From Dictyocoela muelleri (lineage: Eukaryota > Microsporidia): DNA of 21,384 nt. The stretch spans positions 1 to 21,384 of the forward strand of contig SDVU01000092.1 of assembly GCA_016256075.1 (NCBI GenBank), read 5' to 3'. A program made the position numbers and the translations under genes. Of the stretch, positions 9,341-17,789 are shown one piece after another (positions within the stretch are counted from its first letter, which is position 1; every line of letters starts with the position of its first letter). Under the pieces are notes generated by a model. That model was given only the letters and a program-made list of their open reading frames with translations, was not told the DNA's origin and did not search any database.

Positions 9341-9869
9341 GGGCGGTTCGGCAAATTTTTGCCTTCGGAAAAAATTTGCCTCTGAATATTAAATAATTAT
9401 AATTTTTGCATAAGAGAAAAATATTTAAACCTAGATATTTAAACCTTTATTTTTTAGATTTAAATGTAAATAACCAAATATATATCTAATAAATCAGTTC
9501 TAAATAGAATTTTGACCCCTCATTACAGCAGAATATATGTTTCTCATGTCTTTTTATTAATTTTTTTAGTATCACTACTAATTGCTCTGATTTCATCCCA
9601 TTGATCACATCTTCCTTATTGTTTATATAGGAGGTATAGATAGCAAAAATGAACTAAAAACTGTATATTACAGCTATAGTTTTTTTGTTCTTAATGATTT
9701 CCATCGAATATTTAGTAATATGTCGCTAACTAGAATGATACTACGATACATAAATTTTACACATATATGTATTTTTTATCTTGCTTTATATTATTACTTA
9801 TTCTAAATTGCTTCTTTTCAGGAACTTTCGGGAGGCAAATTTTTGCCGAAGGCGAAAATTTGCCTCCCG
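9341..9869. mobile_element. Non-autonomous hairpin-ended element M1
   Basis: A 529-bp insert in the MULE gene. Its right end is a hairpin, GGGAGGCAAATTTTTGCC (9830-9847) against GGCGAAAATTTGCCTCCC (9851-9868), matching at 17 of 18 positions around GAA. Its left end is a weaker form of the same hairpin (GGCAAATTTTTGCC at 9350-9363, then AAAAAATTTGCC by 9380). The two ends are also inverted repeats of each other. The interior has no recognisable transposase; a minus-strand run containing NGMKSEQLVVILKKLIKRHE is unassigned. Hairpin termini are shared with Merlin-type elements here, so a Merlin helper is possible but unproven. Confidence 0.75.
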
Positions 9870-9870
9870 C

Positions 9871-9945
9871 AATATGGTGTAATACGAGGACTTATATACA
9901 ATTATGCTGAAGGCATAGACTAAATGATCAATATATCTATAAACA
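9871..9945 (+). repeat. MULE duplication 1, right copy
   Basis: Starts AATATGGTGTAATACG immediately after the right end of M1 and repeats the coding already present at 9268-9340, then continues into downstream MULE sequence (NFYEFSKKTNGV). Being tens of bases long, it is far longer than the usual target duplication of any DNA transposon. Confidence 0.85.
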
Positions 9946-10066
9946 GAGCACATACTAATTTTTATGAATTTTCTAAAAAAACTAATGGGGTTTAATCTAT
10001 TAAAATGGCTGAGTTTCGACGACGGGTAAATGTGAGGGGAGCCAAAATAAAGAAAGAGGAGTATGT

Positions 10067-10146
10067 TTGACAGGATATGAGAATACTAAATCTTATAAAT
10101 TTATATGATAATAGGAGTATCAATCTTAAACAGCTTTTAAACACCG
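10067..10146 (+). repeat. MULE duplication 2, left copy
   Basis: About 80 bp containing ATGATAATAGGAGTATCAA and CAGCTTTTAAAC, encoding the MULE tail (LYDNRSI..KQLLN). It stops about 7 bp before the left end of insert M2. The right copy is at 10865-10945, with close to nine in ten bases matching by eye. Confidence 0.85.
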
Positions 10147-10153
10147 TTATCAT

Positions 10154-10855
10154 ACGTTTCGGTCAATTGAGCCGAAAGGCGGGATTTTCGTCTAAATATT
10201 TCACCCCTGTCATAAATCACGAAATGATCAAAACAATCAAGATGAAAAGAAAAAAAAAACTTCTGATGCTGAAAGTTTGGTATTCCATAAAAAATATCTT
10301 GCCTGAATGAAAAGTTGGAGGTGTGTAGATAAAAAAGTACAAACGATACCGACATTGGAATCGTTAATTGAAATTTTACTTGAGAAATGCACGTCTATTT
10401 ATACATTGGGCAAGAAATTATTATGTGAACAATGGAAAGTTGATTTTAAATGACAAAGAAAATCTTTGAAATTTTAATGGTTTACAAAAAAAAGATGTAA
10501 GAAATAAAAAAATTAATTCCTAATGTCAATAATTGTTAAATATATTGAATATAGGAATTAAATTTTTATGACAATTGCAAGCATTATTGAAATAAAGATT
10601 AATTGATAATTTTTTAATTTTTTTATTTAAATTCTTTTACTTTTTTTTTATATCTATTATCTTTGGGCATTATTTGCATTTATTTTACTCTATTTAAAAT
10701 TTCAAATGTTTTTAAATAAAATAAAAAAAAATTAAATCTTAAATCAAATTTTTTATTTAATTGATTTTTGAGATTTTTTTCCTTTTGAATTTGAGTTGTA
10801 AAAAAAATCAATTTGTGTCGAAAATTACACGTTTTGGCCCAATGATCCGAACCGT
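10154..10855. mobile_element. Non-autonomous element M2 with hairpin-like inverted ends
   Basis: The left end, ACGTTTCGGTCAATTGAGCC (from 10154), and the inverted right end, ACGGTTCGGATCATTGGGCC (complement of sequence ending near 10853), align for about 39 bp at about 70%. The left end contains a small hairpin, TTTCGG/CCGAAA (10157-10177). Inside, a frame with SWRCVDKKVQTIPTLESLIE (10312-10371) is faintly like the second half of a Merlin zinc ribbon, but nothing catalytic follows. The body is A+T-rich and otherwise featureless. The element lies exactly between two copies of the MULE tail. Confidence 0.6.
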
Positions 10856-10864
10856 GGGATAGCC

Positions 10865-10960
10865 GGTTTACAGGATAGAAGAACACTAAATCTTATAAAA
10901 TTATATGATAATAGGAGTATCAAACGCAAACAGCTTTTAAACGGTATTACTGGTGCAATT
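10865..10960 (+). pseudogene. MULE C-terminal tail, second copy, with its continuation
   Basis: This repeats the sequence at 10067-10146 (to about 10945) and then continues as LLNGITGAIIKNI before a stop, which looks like the natural end of the transposase. Together with the left copy it brackets insert M2. Confidence 0.75.
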
Positions 10961-11039
10961 ATAAAAAATATTTGATTATTCAGATAATTTTAATTTTTTA
11001 TAAAATGAAGGGTGTAAGAAATAAATATTTATTTTGGGT

Positions 11040-11345
11040 AATGGTTTACTGGCACTTCGGTCTACCGCTCCAGAACATAGTTTATTACCCTTTTTAAAAG
11101 GAAATTTGATGCTGCATTAGTAATTATTACACCGGTACATAGGTTTATTACTTGCATTTTCTTCTTTCAAAACCGAATTTTGTAATTTTCCACATTTGGT
11201 GCACTTTCTTGTTTCGCATAGAATATCTAACTCGACTAATGTCTCTAATAAACCCTCAATATCACCAAAAGGCTTATGTATCATCTCTAACTCATTTTTG
11301 TGCTTTTTTTTGGAATTTAGCCGGATATGAGAACTATAGGATTTG
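11040..11345 (-). pseudogene. Merlin N-terminal fragment (zinc ribbon) E'
   Basis: On the minus strand, GDIEGLLETLVELDILCETR is followed by KCTKCGKLQNSVLKEENAS, MYRCNNY, a stop, then CSIKFPFKKGNKLCSGAV. This is the C-x2-C ... R-C-x4-C zinc ribbon and following strand of a Merlin transposase. The catalytic domain is absent: the next sequence on this strand is anonymous and then the MULE tail duplication. The upstream end lies about 30 bp from element F. The subfamily differs from the fragment at 12456-12700. The plus-strand frame at 11152-11346 is its shadow. Confidence 0.7.
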
Positions 11346-11373
11346 ACATTTAGAGATTATTTAATCAATTTTT

Positions 11374-12455
11374 GGGGCTTCTAGCGTAAGTGGACCATAA
11401 AAAATGGTCCACTTACGCTAGAAAAGCAAAAATAAATTTTAAATAAAAAATTTTATACCCCATGGTTTTAAATGTTTTTGATAAAATTTTCACAGATATT
11501 GTCCACCTATTTGATTTTTTTATTGAAAACAATATCTTAGAAAAATATATAAGATGTGCTGCATGTGATAATATATCTGAACTTAAGATCTTTAAAAGAG
11601 GGGAACGGAAAACGATTCTTTATAGATGTCAGAATACATCATGTAGAAAAAAGAAATCTTTAACTAGTAGTAAACTTGAACTTCCAAAAATCGTGCATAT
11701 AATTTATTTTTTATTAAACGATGCGAAGTACAAACAACTTTCTAAGTTTTATGATATAGCTGATTCAACAATAAATTCAATAATGAAAAATTTACATATA
11801 TGCTACAAGCTTTTTTGTGATAAACGTCCGATTTTTCTTGGTGGTTTGAAAAAAATTGTTGAAGCAGATGAAACAGTCTTTTCAAGAAGGGGAATTATAA
11901 GGTACCCCACATCCACGGATGATGAATTTAAAGATACTATATGGATACTGGGTGCCGTAGATTCGGTTGATAAAAGTCATTTTTTTCTAAAAAGGGTAAA
12001 AAAATGAATAGCTGAGACGTTGACGAATGTTTTGGACAGGAAAATGCCTGCAAAAAGCAAATTTCATACTGATGGATATCCGTCTTATACAGGTGTGGCC
12101 GAGAACTTATGTTTAAAACATAAAGTAGTAGACCATAGCAAGGGAAAAGTTTAGATGAGACGCACACGAACAACATTGAGGGATTTTGGTCACACTTGAA
12201 AATTTCGATGAAGGAAAGACATGGAGTAATGCGGAAACACATTGATAGATGGTTATTAGAATATTCATTCAGGCGACGTTTTCTGATGAATTCTGATAAA
12301 AATGAATTTTTTGAAATTTTTAAAGAGATTCTAAAGTTTTATTTTAATTAATATATTTATCAACAAAATTTTTTAATTAAAATTGATTAATTTTTTTTAA
12401 AAAAAATCGTCAAAGGTAGCTACCTTATCCTTGATTCACTTACGCTAGAAGCCCC
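11374..12455 (+). mobile_element. Merlin element F, ends intact
   Basis: GGGGCTTCTAGCGTAAGTG (11374-11392) is perfectly inverted at 12437-12455. The left end also forms a perfect 18-bp hairpin, CTAGCGTAAGTGGACCAT (11381-11398) against its complement (11404-11421), with an AAAAA loop. The right end has only a single copy. No target duplication is visible: the 8-9 bases outside each end do not match. The interior holds one transposase gene. Merlin N-terminal fragments of other subfamilies, both on the minus strand, lie directly outside both ends. Confidence 0.9.
11462..12349 (+). pseudogene. Merlin transposase of element F, two lesions
   Basis: The best-preserved Merlin gene of the window. From the ATG at 11462: zinc ribbon CAACDN......YRCQNTSCRKK (residues about 34-66), a helix-turn-helix containing YKQLSKFYDIADSTINSIMK, then GGLKKIVEADETVFSRRG with the first D. 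Next come WILGAVDSVDKSHFFLKRVK and FHTDGYPSYTGVAENL with the second D. After a frame change come THTNNIEGFWSHLKIS with the glutamate, MKERHGVMRKHIDRWLLEYS and a tail reaching the stop near 12349. Only two lesions are seen: an in-frame TGA at 12005-12007 and a one-base shift near 12148 in an A run. All three catalytic acids are present. It is a recently active copy or still decaying; copy D is its closest relative here. Confidence 0.92.
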
Positions 12456-12700
12456 ATCATCGCTATCTGTTCAATGTTTTTATTTCTTAACCAATAATAA
12501 ATAATGGTGTAAATAATTTCAATATCAACTTTTCTTTGATAAAGAAGAGGCGAAGAAAACATAGAAAAAGAATATCGACAGTTACCTTTGTTGCAACGCA
12601 AAGTATTATTATTTTTAATAGATACATTTCCGATACACCGTTTTCATAAAGTATTTCTTATCAGTTTAACCTTTTCATTTTGAATATTTTTTAAAAAACA
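12456..12700 (-). pseudogene. Merlin N-terminal fragment (zinc ribbon and helix) G'
   Basis: The minus strand reads RCIGNVSIKNNNTLRCNKGN, then CRYSFSMFSSPLLYQRKVD and IEIIYTIIYYWLRNKNIEQIA, matching the second half of the Merlin zinc ribbon and the helix before the helix-turn-helix. It stops exactly at the right end of element F. The sequence just left of element F (below 11374) does not continue this gene, so this is not a simple insertion into one host copy. Confidence 0.65.
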
Positions 12701-12756
12701 GATAATTTCTCATTGTTTATGACCATTGGGTACCTAATAATTAGATTACAGATCAA

Positions 12757-13045
12757 AAGTTTGACTAGTGTCCCTAATTTTTGGTGTATTTTGAAAAAAA
12801 TACCACCCCTGTTTTGAATGTCCGAATGAAAAAAATATTTTTGAAAAAAAAATGAATTCATAGTTTTATTGTTTAAAAATTCAATATTTATATGTATTCC
12901 TACGGAATACATTTAAATATTGAATTTTTAAACAATTAAAACTATGAATTCATTTTTTTTCAAAAATATTTTTTTCATTCAGACATTCAAAACAGGGGTG
13001 GTATTTTTTTAAATACACCCAAAATTAAGGACCCTTGTCAAAATT
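12757..13045. repeat. Foldback G1 with near-perfect arms of about 140 bp
   Basis: A long palindrome centred near 12902 with the tip ATGTATTCC / GGAATACAT around a 3-base loop. The inner arms (for example GAATTCATAGTTTTA against its complement) match almost without change, and the outer arms (CTAGTGTCCCTAATTTTTGG against CAAGGGTCCTTAATTTTGGG) match with a few changes. No coding content; open frames inside follow from the repeat. Such near-identity of arms in A+T-rich DNA suggests a young hairpin element or continuing correction of one arm by the other. Confidence 0.9.
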
Positions 13046-13210
13046 TCAACCCTAGATTTAGAATAGATTATATTAACAAGAAAACAGTGGTTTCAACTCC
13101 CGCTGCAACAAAAATTTAACCAAAATTTCATAAAATAAAATTAATAAAAATCAATAAATAATAAAAAAACAGTCTATAAGTTAAAATAATAAAAACTTGA
13201 TTTTAGGGCA

Positions 13211-13233
13211 TGTCGCGCACTGCGTGCGCGACA
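13211..13233. terminator. G+C-rich hairpin at the 3' end of the element H gene
   Basis: TGTCGCGCA (13211-13219), loop CTGCG, TGCGCGACA (13225-13233): a perfect 9-bp stem in otherwise A+T-rich DNA, directly downstream of the last coding block of element H on the minus strand. It could stop or stabilise transcripts, or be an unrelated small palindrome. The terminator reading is a guess from shape and position. Confidence 0.3.
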
Positions 13234-13239
13234 TAATAT

Positions 13240-13990
13240 CTTTTATAATAGATTATTTAAACAATTGACCGCTTGAGTATTTGTGCCGCTTTCTTCATTA
13301 ATGAATGTATATTTATTACACACGGTGTCATGAGAATAATCGAATTCTTACTAATTTGCATATTAGCAATGTTTACCAGATCAAATAATCAAATTTTCAT
13401 CAACCTGGCAACATATAATTGAACTATTGTATTTTCAACGACACAGGCAAAAGCACGAAGAATTTCATTATCGAATGTAATTATTCATAATTATCTGTTT
13501 TATTGTCTGGTTATCTGCCAAAATGTCTTTTTACTTTGTAATTTAACATCCTCATCAATTTGAATTATTTTTACTTTACCACCTAATTTATCATTAAAGA
13601 AATTAGGATCAGTAATCTTGTCAACAATCTTATTTATAATTTTAATCACTGTATTTTTACTAAGCAACATATGGTTTATAATGCATTGTCGTGAAATTCT
13701 TGCTACGTAGAATAAAATAATCTTGAAAATTAATTTGAAAGATAAATTCAAGTTCTCGAAAAAATACTTCTTTTTAGCAAACATGTATACTTTTTATAAT
13801 TATTGCACGACGAATTAATACATCATCATGCGTAAGAAATAATACTTCGTTGATAAATTCGCAAAAAGCACGATCTTTTGCAATAATTACAGAAATACTT
13901 TTTTATTAAATATTTATTTTCAAATAAATACTGATTAATTTTAAAGTAGATAAAACTTTCAATTTTCTCTTGCAATTCTAAAGGTTTCAT
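13240..13990 (-). pseudogene. Merlin transposase of element H, broken
   Basis: From the ATG at 13990 on the minus strand: MKPLELQEKIESFIYFK, then FCNYCKR (first half of the zinc ribbon) and a decayed second half. Next come SKNTVIKIINKIVDKITDPN and KLGGKVKIIQIDED with the first D (13557-13600), then NEILRAFACVVENT. After frame changes come HDTVCNKYTFINEESGTNTQ and AVNCLNNLL near 13260-13330. The glutamate expected after NTQAV reads N. The block around the second aspartate is not recognisable. It is the same subfamily as element B (KLGG, QIDE, H-D-T-x-C and NTQAV in the same order) but more decayed. Confidence 0.85.
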
Positions 13991-14284
13991 GGGGGTTTAA
14001 AAAAATTTTCTATCTATACCAAAATTTTCTCCCGGGTAAATTTTGGTATATATCTGAAATATTTTTATGATTTTTCTGAAATTTATACTTCTGTTTAGAA
14101 TGTAAAATCTTTTTTTATGGTCTAGGATCTATTTCTAGGTAATTCTGTTTTTTTTTAATACAGTCTGAAATTGACCCAAACTGATTCTTGTTTATTTTGG
14201 TATTATTTGACCCTAAAAAATCTATATTATAGGTATATAGGTCAAGTTTTATATTCATTTACTATATCTATTCGATTTAGGTAC

Positions 14285-14428
14285 TCTATAAACCAGTCAT
14301 TGCTACCAAATATATCAGATCGTAAGTTTTTGGTTCCTCACTGTGTTCTCTTTTGTTTTTTTTAATATATTGATTAAAAATAATTCAAATCATTTTGCCG
14401 TTTTTGAGTATATTAGGGGGTATTTAAC
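14285..14428 (-). repeat. Dispersed repeat R, copy 1 (inverted relative to copy 2)
   Basis: The reverse complement of this stretch matches 21014-21158 along 144 bp at about 84%. Shared blocks include GGCAAAATGATTTGAATTAT and ACGATCTGATATATTTGGTA. Both copies can be read as EEPKT(Y/H)DLIYLV, but the base differences mostly change residues, so protein coding is unlikely. The flanking stretch 14055-14284 and the short minus-strand frame at 14413-14610 show nothing I can assign. Confidence 0.85.
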
Positions 14429-14647
14429 AAAAAAAGAAATAAAATTACATCTGTAATAAAACCTAGACCCGTTTTTATTATATTTGTTTCATAATATCTA
14501 ATATACTTTCGAGTCTTTTTTACGTGGATTCTATATTTTGAGATGTATTTATCTATCATTATGGTCAACAAAGTATTTTTTGTGATTTCTAAAAAAATTA
14601 TCAAGACCAAAAAAAACTACGTATTCTTCTGTTATTATAAAATATAT

Positions 14648-14670
14648 CAGGTGCGGGCAAACTTTTTGGG
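14648..14670. repeat. 3' terminal repeat of a hAT element
   Basis: CAGGTGCGGGCAAACTTTTT starts here, followed by GGGCC and, further in, GCGGGCCGCA: the usual form of hAT ends that begin CAGG..GGGCAAACT. It lies about 320 bp beyond the last coding block of the minus-strand hAT gene, so it is its 3' end. The matching 5' end is not found within the window. Confidence 0.75.
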
Positions 14671-14984
14671 CCTGGGTCATATTCAAAAAATTAAAAAAAT
14701 TGCGGGCCGCATATTTTAATTTTTTTATTATTTTTTTATAATGGGAGCTTTTTTATTTAATTTCTCAACAAAATGTTAACTTGTGTTTAAATGAATCAAA
14801 ATTCCAACAATAAATATATAATTTAAAAAGATTTTGTATACAATGTTTACACAAAATTTTACCATAAAATCTTTTTTATTTATAAAATAAATGCAAAAAT
14901 ATTTATGGTCTAATGATAAGAGTGAAATTGGTTTGAATAAAAAAGTGAAATTGTTTTACATCTTTCAATATTTTTTTAAATTAC

Positions 14985-16702
14985 GGTGTTAATTTCGTTG
15001 TTGAGATTCTTAAAAATGCTTGGAGATGTTCGTTAGTGATATTTAACCTTAATGAATTTTATTTAAATTTAATATAGAAAAAATTTTCTGTATATATAAG
15101 TTGATCCGAAAATGGCAAACATCTTTTAAGCATTATCTTTTAACTCAGGCTATTCAACATCACTTAGAAATTTATAAAAATCTATTTTTTTTCGCATCGA
15201 TGTACTTCTTTCAAATCATTATCGCATTTAATATCAATTATATATAGCTGAAATTTTAAAGGTATACTATCGATATCTATATTAAATTGATTTCTGATTG
15301 AAGCCAAATTATGTTCCAATTTTCTAAAATCTTTGAGCCTACGTAAAAATTCCAACTCCAAGGCACTTACAATGTTATAAAATTCACAAATTTTGTAATC
15401 TGGAACATCAATCCAATTAAAGTTCGGAAAATGATCGTTAATGCCGTATCTAAAATTATCAGAGAACAATTTAAGTTTTCCTTATATTCATACAAACTTT
15501 TTATCATTTCATGAGCATATATATTCTTTCCTTGTATTATAATATTGAAAACATTTAAATGTATTATGATATCTAATGTAAATGCAGAATCGCATATCCA
15601 TCATTATCACTTAGTTCAGTAAAATCAAAAATATTTTACATTTTTTTAAAAAAAAAACAACAATTCTTAGGAAACATAGACTCTTCGAAGAATATTATTC
15701 AAAATAAGCCATCTAATATAACTATGGTAAGGAATATATATATGTGTTTAGATAAATCTCCGGCAAAAAATTAATAACTGTCTACACACAATGGTCTTGA
15801 ATGTATTAAATTTACTAATTTTATAATACAACAAGTTACATTAACCACTTGCAATATATTTTTACAATATACCTGTTTATTTATAATACAGTGTAGCCTT
15901 ATTAGTTAGCGATCTTGATGGAGTTTATATATCTTTTCTTGTATTTTTTTCAATACACCCCCATCATTACCTGTCAATCTTGGCGCACCGTCTATTGTAA
16001 CTCTTACCACTCTTTCACATTGTAAATTATATTTATAAATACAATTACTAAATTTTTCAACTATATCGATTGCCCGGGTATTTTCTTTAAGAGATTCTAA
16101 TGAAAATAGTTCTTCAACAATTTTAAAATTCTCAGTACAACCACAAATAAAAAAATAATTGAGGTGTATCCATATTATCATTGCTTTTATCGAGTGCTAT
16201 CAAATACCATTTTAAAGAGTTTAAGATAGAAAGCAATTGATTATTAATATCTTGATCCATTGTTTCTATTCCTTTTACAACAGTTCGCCGAGATAAATAA
16301 AGCATCTCAATTTTTTTTTAAAAATAGGTGTTAAAAGTTCACTAGAGTTTACAATACATTCTTTGATGTATTCTCCATCAGAAAAATGCTTATTAATTTT
16401 GGCAATTATATAAGAAATGTTATAGCTCGCCTCTATTGTAGCTTTGTTTGATATGAATTTCATATCAAAGTTTTTATTTCTTGTTCTTAAAATAAAAATA
16501 ATTTCATCAATTTTCTTTCAATTTCTTAACTGGTGAGATATTAGCAGCATATCTCATATGCTTTGTAGTAAAATGTCTTTTAATATTGTACTCTCTTTAC
16601 ATATTATACAAAAGACTCTATTCTCTATTTCGAAAAAAAATATTTTTTCCAGTAAATATTAAAACGACGATGTTCATTCAATATTTTTCGTTTTTGTTTC
16701 AT
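14985..16702 (-). pseudogene. hAT transposase with BED finger (GTF2IRD2-like), broken
   Basis: Read right to left from the ATG at 16702: a decayed BED-type finger (RVFCIICKE and RHFTTKHMRYAANISPVKK), then FISNKATIEASYNISYIIAK, HFSDGEYIKECIVNS, SRRTVVKGIE and MDQDINNQLLSILNSLKWYL. Next come ALDKSNDN, NFKIVEELFSLESLKENTRA, KYNLQCERVVRVTIDGAPRL with the T-x-D-G-A-P motif, and QFNIDIDSIPLKFQLYIIDI. Last are FGSTYIYRKFF (the family usually has S-T-Y-x-C-E) and LTNEHLQAFLRISTTKLTP. This order matches the hAT branch that also gave rise to GTF2IRD2-like domesticated proteins. Many stops and frame changes are present. A miniature Merlin sits 19 bp upstream of the start codon. Confidence 0.9.
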
Positions 16703-16720
16703 TTGTATGAGCCAAATTTT

Positions 16721-17127
16721 GGATCTGTACTAAAATTTTTCCCGGGTTAATTTTAGTACAGCCAAAAAAATGATTTTTTGAAATCAAAATGATATCTGTT
16801 AAATTAATTAATAAAAAATACACAAGCTATTGAGTGATTAAAAAATTAAAAAAAAAGGAAATTAAAACCAGAATGAAGATTAAAATTAATCAGAGAGAGG
16901 GTAATTTTTAAAAAAAGTCCTATTAAAAAATAATAACTTTGATTTTATGGAAAATATCTTGAATCTAATAAAAATATAATTAATAAAAATGCTTTAATAC
17001 CTCTTTATAATAAATTTTTATTATTTTATCTGCTTTTTTTAAATTTTATTAAATAAAATTTTTTGATTTTTTATGGGGGGAAATTTTAGTACAGCTATGA
17101 CCGGAAAGAAAATTTTAGTACAGATCC
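16721..17127. mobile_element. Miniature Merlin element I, no transposase
   Basis: A 407-bp non-autonomous element with ends GGATCTGTACTAAAATTTTT and, inverted, GTACAGATCC. The 5' end is a hairpin: CTGTACTAAAATTTTT (16725-16740), CCCGGG (16741-16746), TTAATTTTAGTACAG (16747-16761). The 3' end carries the same unit twice in direct orientation, AAATTTTAGTACAG at 17081-17094 and 17110-17123, with a 15-base spacer. Flanks CCAAATTTT (16712-16720) and CTAATTTTT (17128-17136) agree at seven of nine positions, fitting a Merlin 9-bp duplication. The interior is A+T-rich with no transposase frame. Confidence 0.88.
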
Positions 17128-17389
17128 CTAATTTTTAAATAATTATTAAAATAAATAATTTTCAAAATGATTTGAACTGATGTAAACCAAGTTAATATTT
17201 ATTTTAAATTCATTAAGTATACTTTGTTTAAAATGATTAAAGTTCTATATTTTTTGAAATTAAAATAAAAAGCTAAAAAATATATTTTCATTTTTCTAGA
17301 TATCTCGTTTTGAAAATGATACTATAACAACATTTTTAAGTCATATATAATAAAAAGGTTTATTTTAAATACAATTTTTGGTTCTACAA

Positions 17390-17697
17390 CGGGTTAGCTA
17401 CCACCTGTTTAAAATAGGAAATCGTCATCTAGAAAAGAAGAGAACATGATTCTTATTTGAAATAAGCTTTAAATGACAAGAGAAACTTAGATATATGAAA
17501 ATAAGTTGTAAACCACCTGTCTCACGATATTTAAAAAAGCTGCGCAGCATTTTTAAATATCGTGAGACAGGCGGTTTACAACTTATTTTCATATATATAA
17601 GTTTCTCTTGTCATTTAAAGCTTATTTCAAATAAGAATCATGTTCTCTTCTCCTCTAGATGACGATTTCCTATTTTAAACAGGTGGAAGCTAACCCG
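17390..17697. repeat. Foldback F0
   Basis: A 308-bp palindrome centred on GCTGCGCAGC (17539-17548). The outer ends are CGGGTTAGCT(A/T)CCACCTG and its complement; the arms match nearly throughout. Each arm contains ACATGATTCTTATTTGAAAT followed by AAGCTT, also found in foldback F3. It has no coding content. It lies about 90 bp upstream of Merlin copy J. Confidence 0.92.
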
Positions 17698-17789
17698 GGA
17701 AAACAGCTTAAGCAAACTTAAAAAAAATATTTTTTCACCCCTATGTTAAAACGTTAAATAGAGCTAGAGACCATTAATTTTTTATTGAA

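Larger units (their letters stand above)
8172..10145 (+). pseudogene. FLYWCH-type Mutator-like (MULE) transposase, broken and interrupted
   Basis: The ATG at 8172 opens an N-terminal FLYWCH-like zinc finger: EYVFHINTLCRNGSCYWRC, then a cysteine-poor remnant and TLNKAHEIPQM, matching the pattern Y-x-F...Y-W-R-C...H of FLYWCH fingers found on many MULE transposases. The catalytic core follows in other frames: VYMDDTFKT (8735-8760; D-G-T-F in the family), IYLLYIIHGEFN, FPLLYCFLHGKDIG and PNSIQIDFEHAV (8922-8957, second D). Later come MITSLAMFPISDI, LFEYVEDVWVSGNRALF and TYNYAEDN, which should carry the E. At 9341 a 529-bp element interrupts it. Coding sense resumes after it with a second copy of the TYNYAE block and continues to MRILNLINLYDN (10077-10112), typical of the C-terminal tail. 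About ten stops or frame changes are present. Confidence 0.85.
13105..14054 (-). mobile_element. Merlin element H, minus strand, 3' end uncertain
   Basis: The 5' end lies at the right: TATACCAAAATTTTCT (14015-14030), CCCGGG (14031-14036) and TAAATTTTGGTATA (14037-14050) make a hairpin like those of element B and miniature element I. The start codon is at 13990 on the minus strand. The 3' end should lie about 140 bp beyond the last coding block; the repeated AAAATTT units at 13109-13128 (AAAAATTTAACCAAAATTTC) are a plausible but decayed match to the expected direct pair. No target duplication could be read. Confidence 0.7.

Noticed and set aside
9268-9945. Terminal direct repeats of a retroelement around M1
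   Set aside because: The direct copies are MULE coding sequence, not element sequence. The insert has inverted hairpin ends and no reverse transcriptase or primer site.
12691-12912. A 73-codon minus-strand frame
   Set aside because: It lies mainly within the left arm of foldback G1, partly over a Merlin fragment in another frame, and shows no motif.
14413-14610. A 65-codon minus-strand frame as a small gene
   Set aside because: No motif, strongly A+T-driven composition, and it overlaps the edge of dispersed repeat R; I could not support it.
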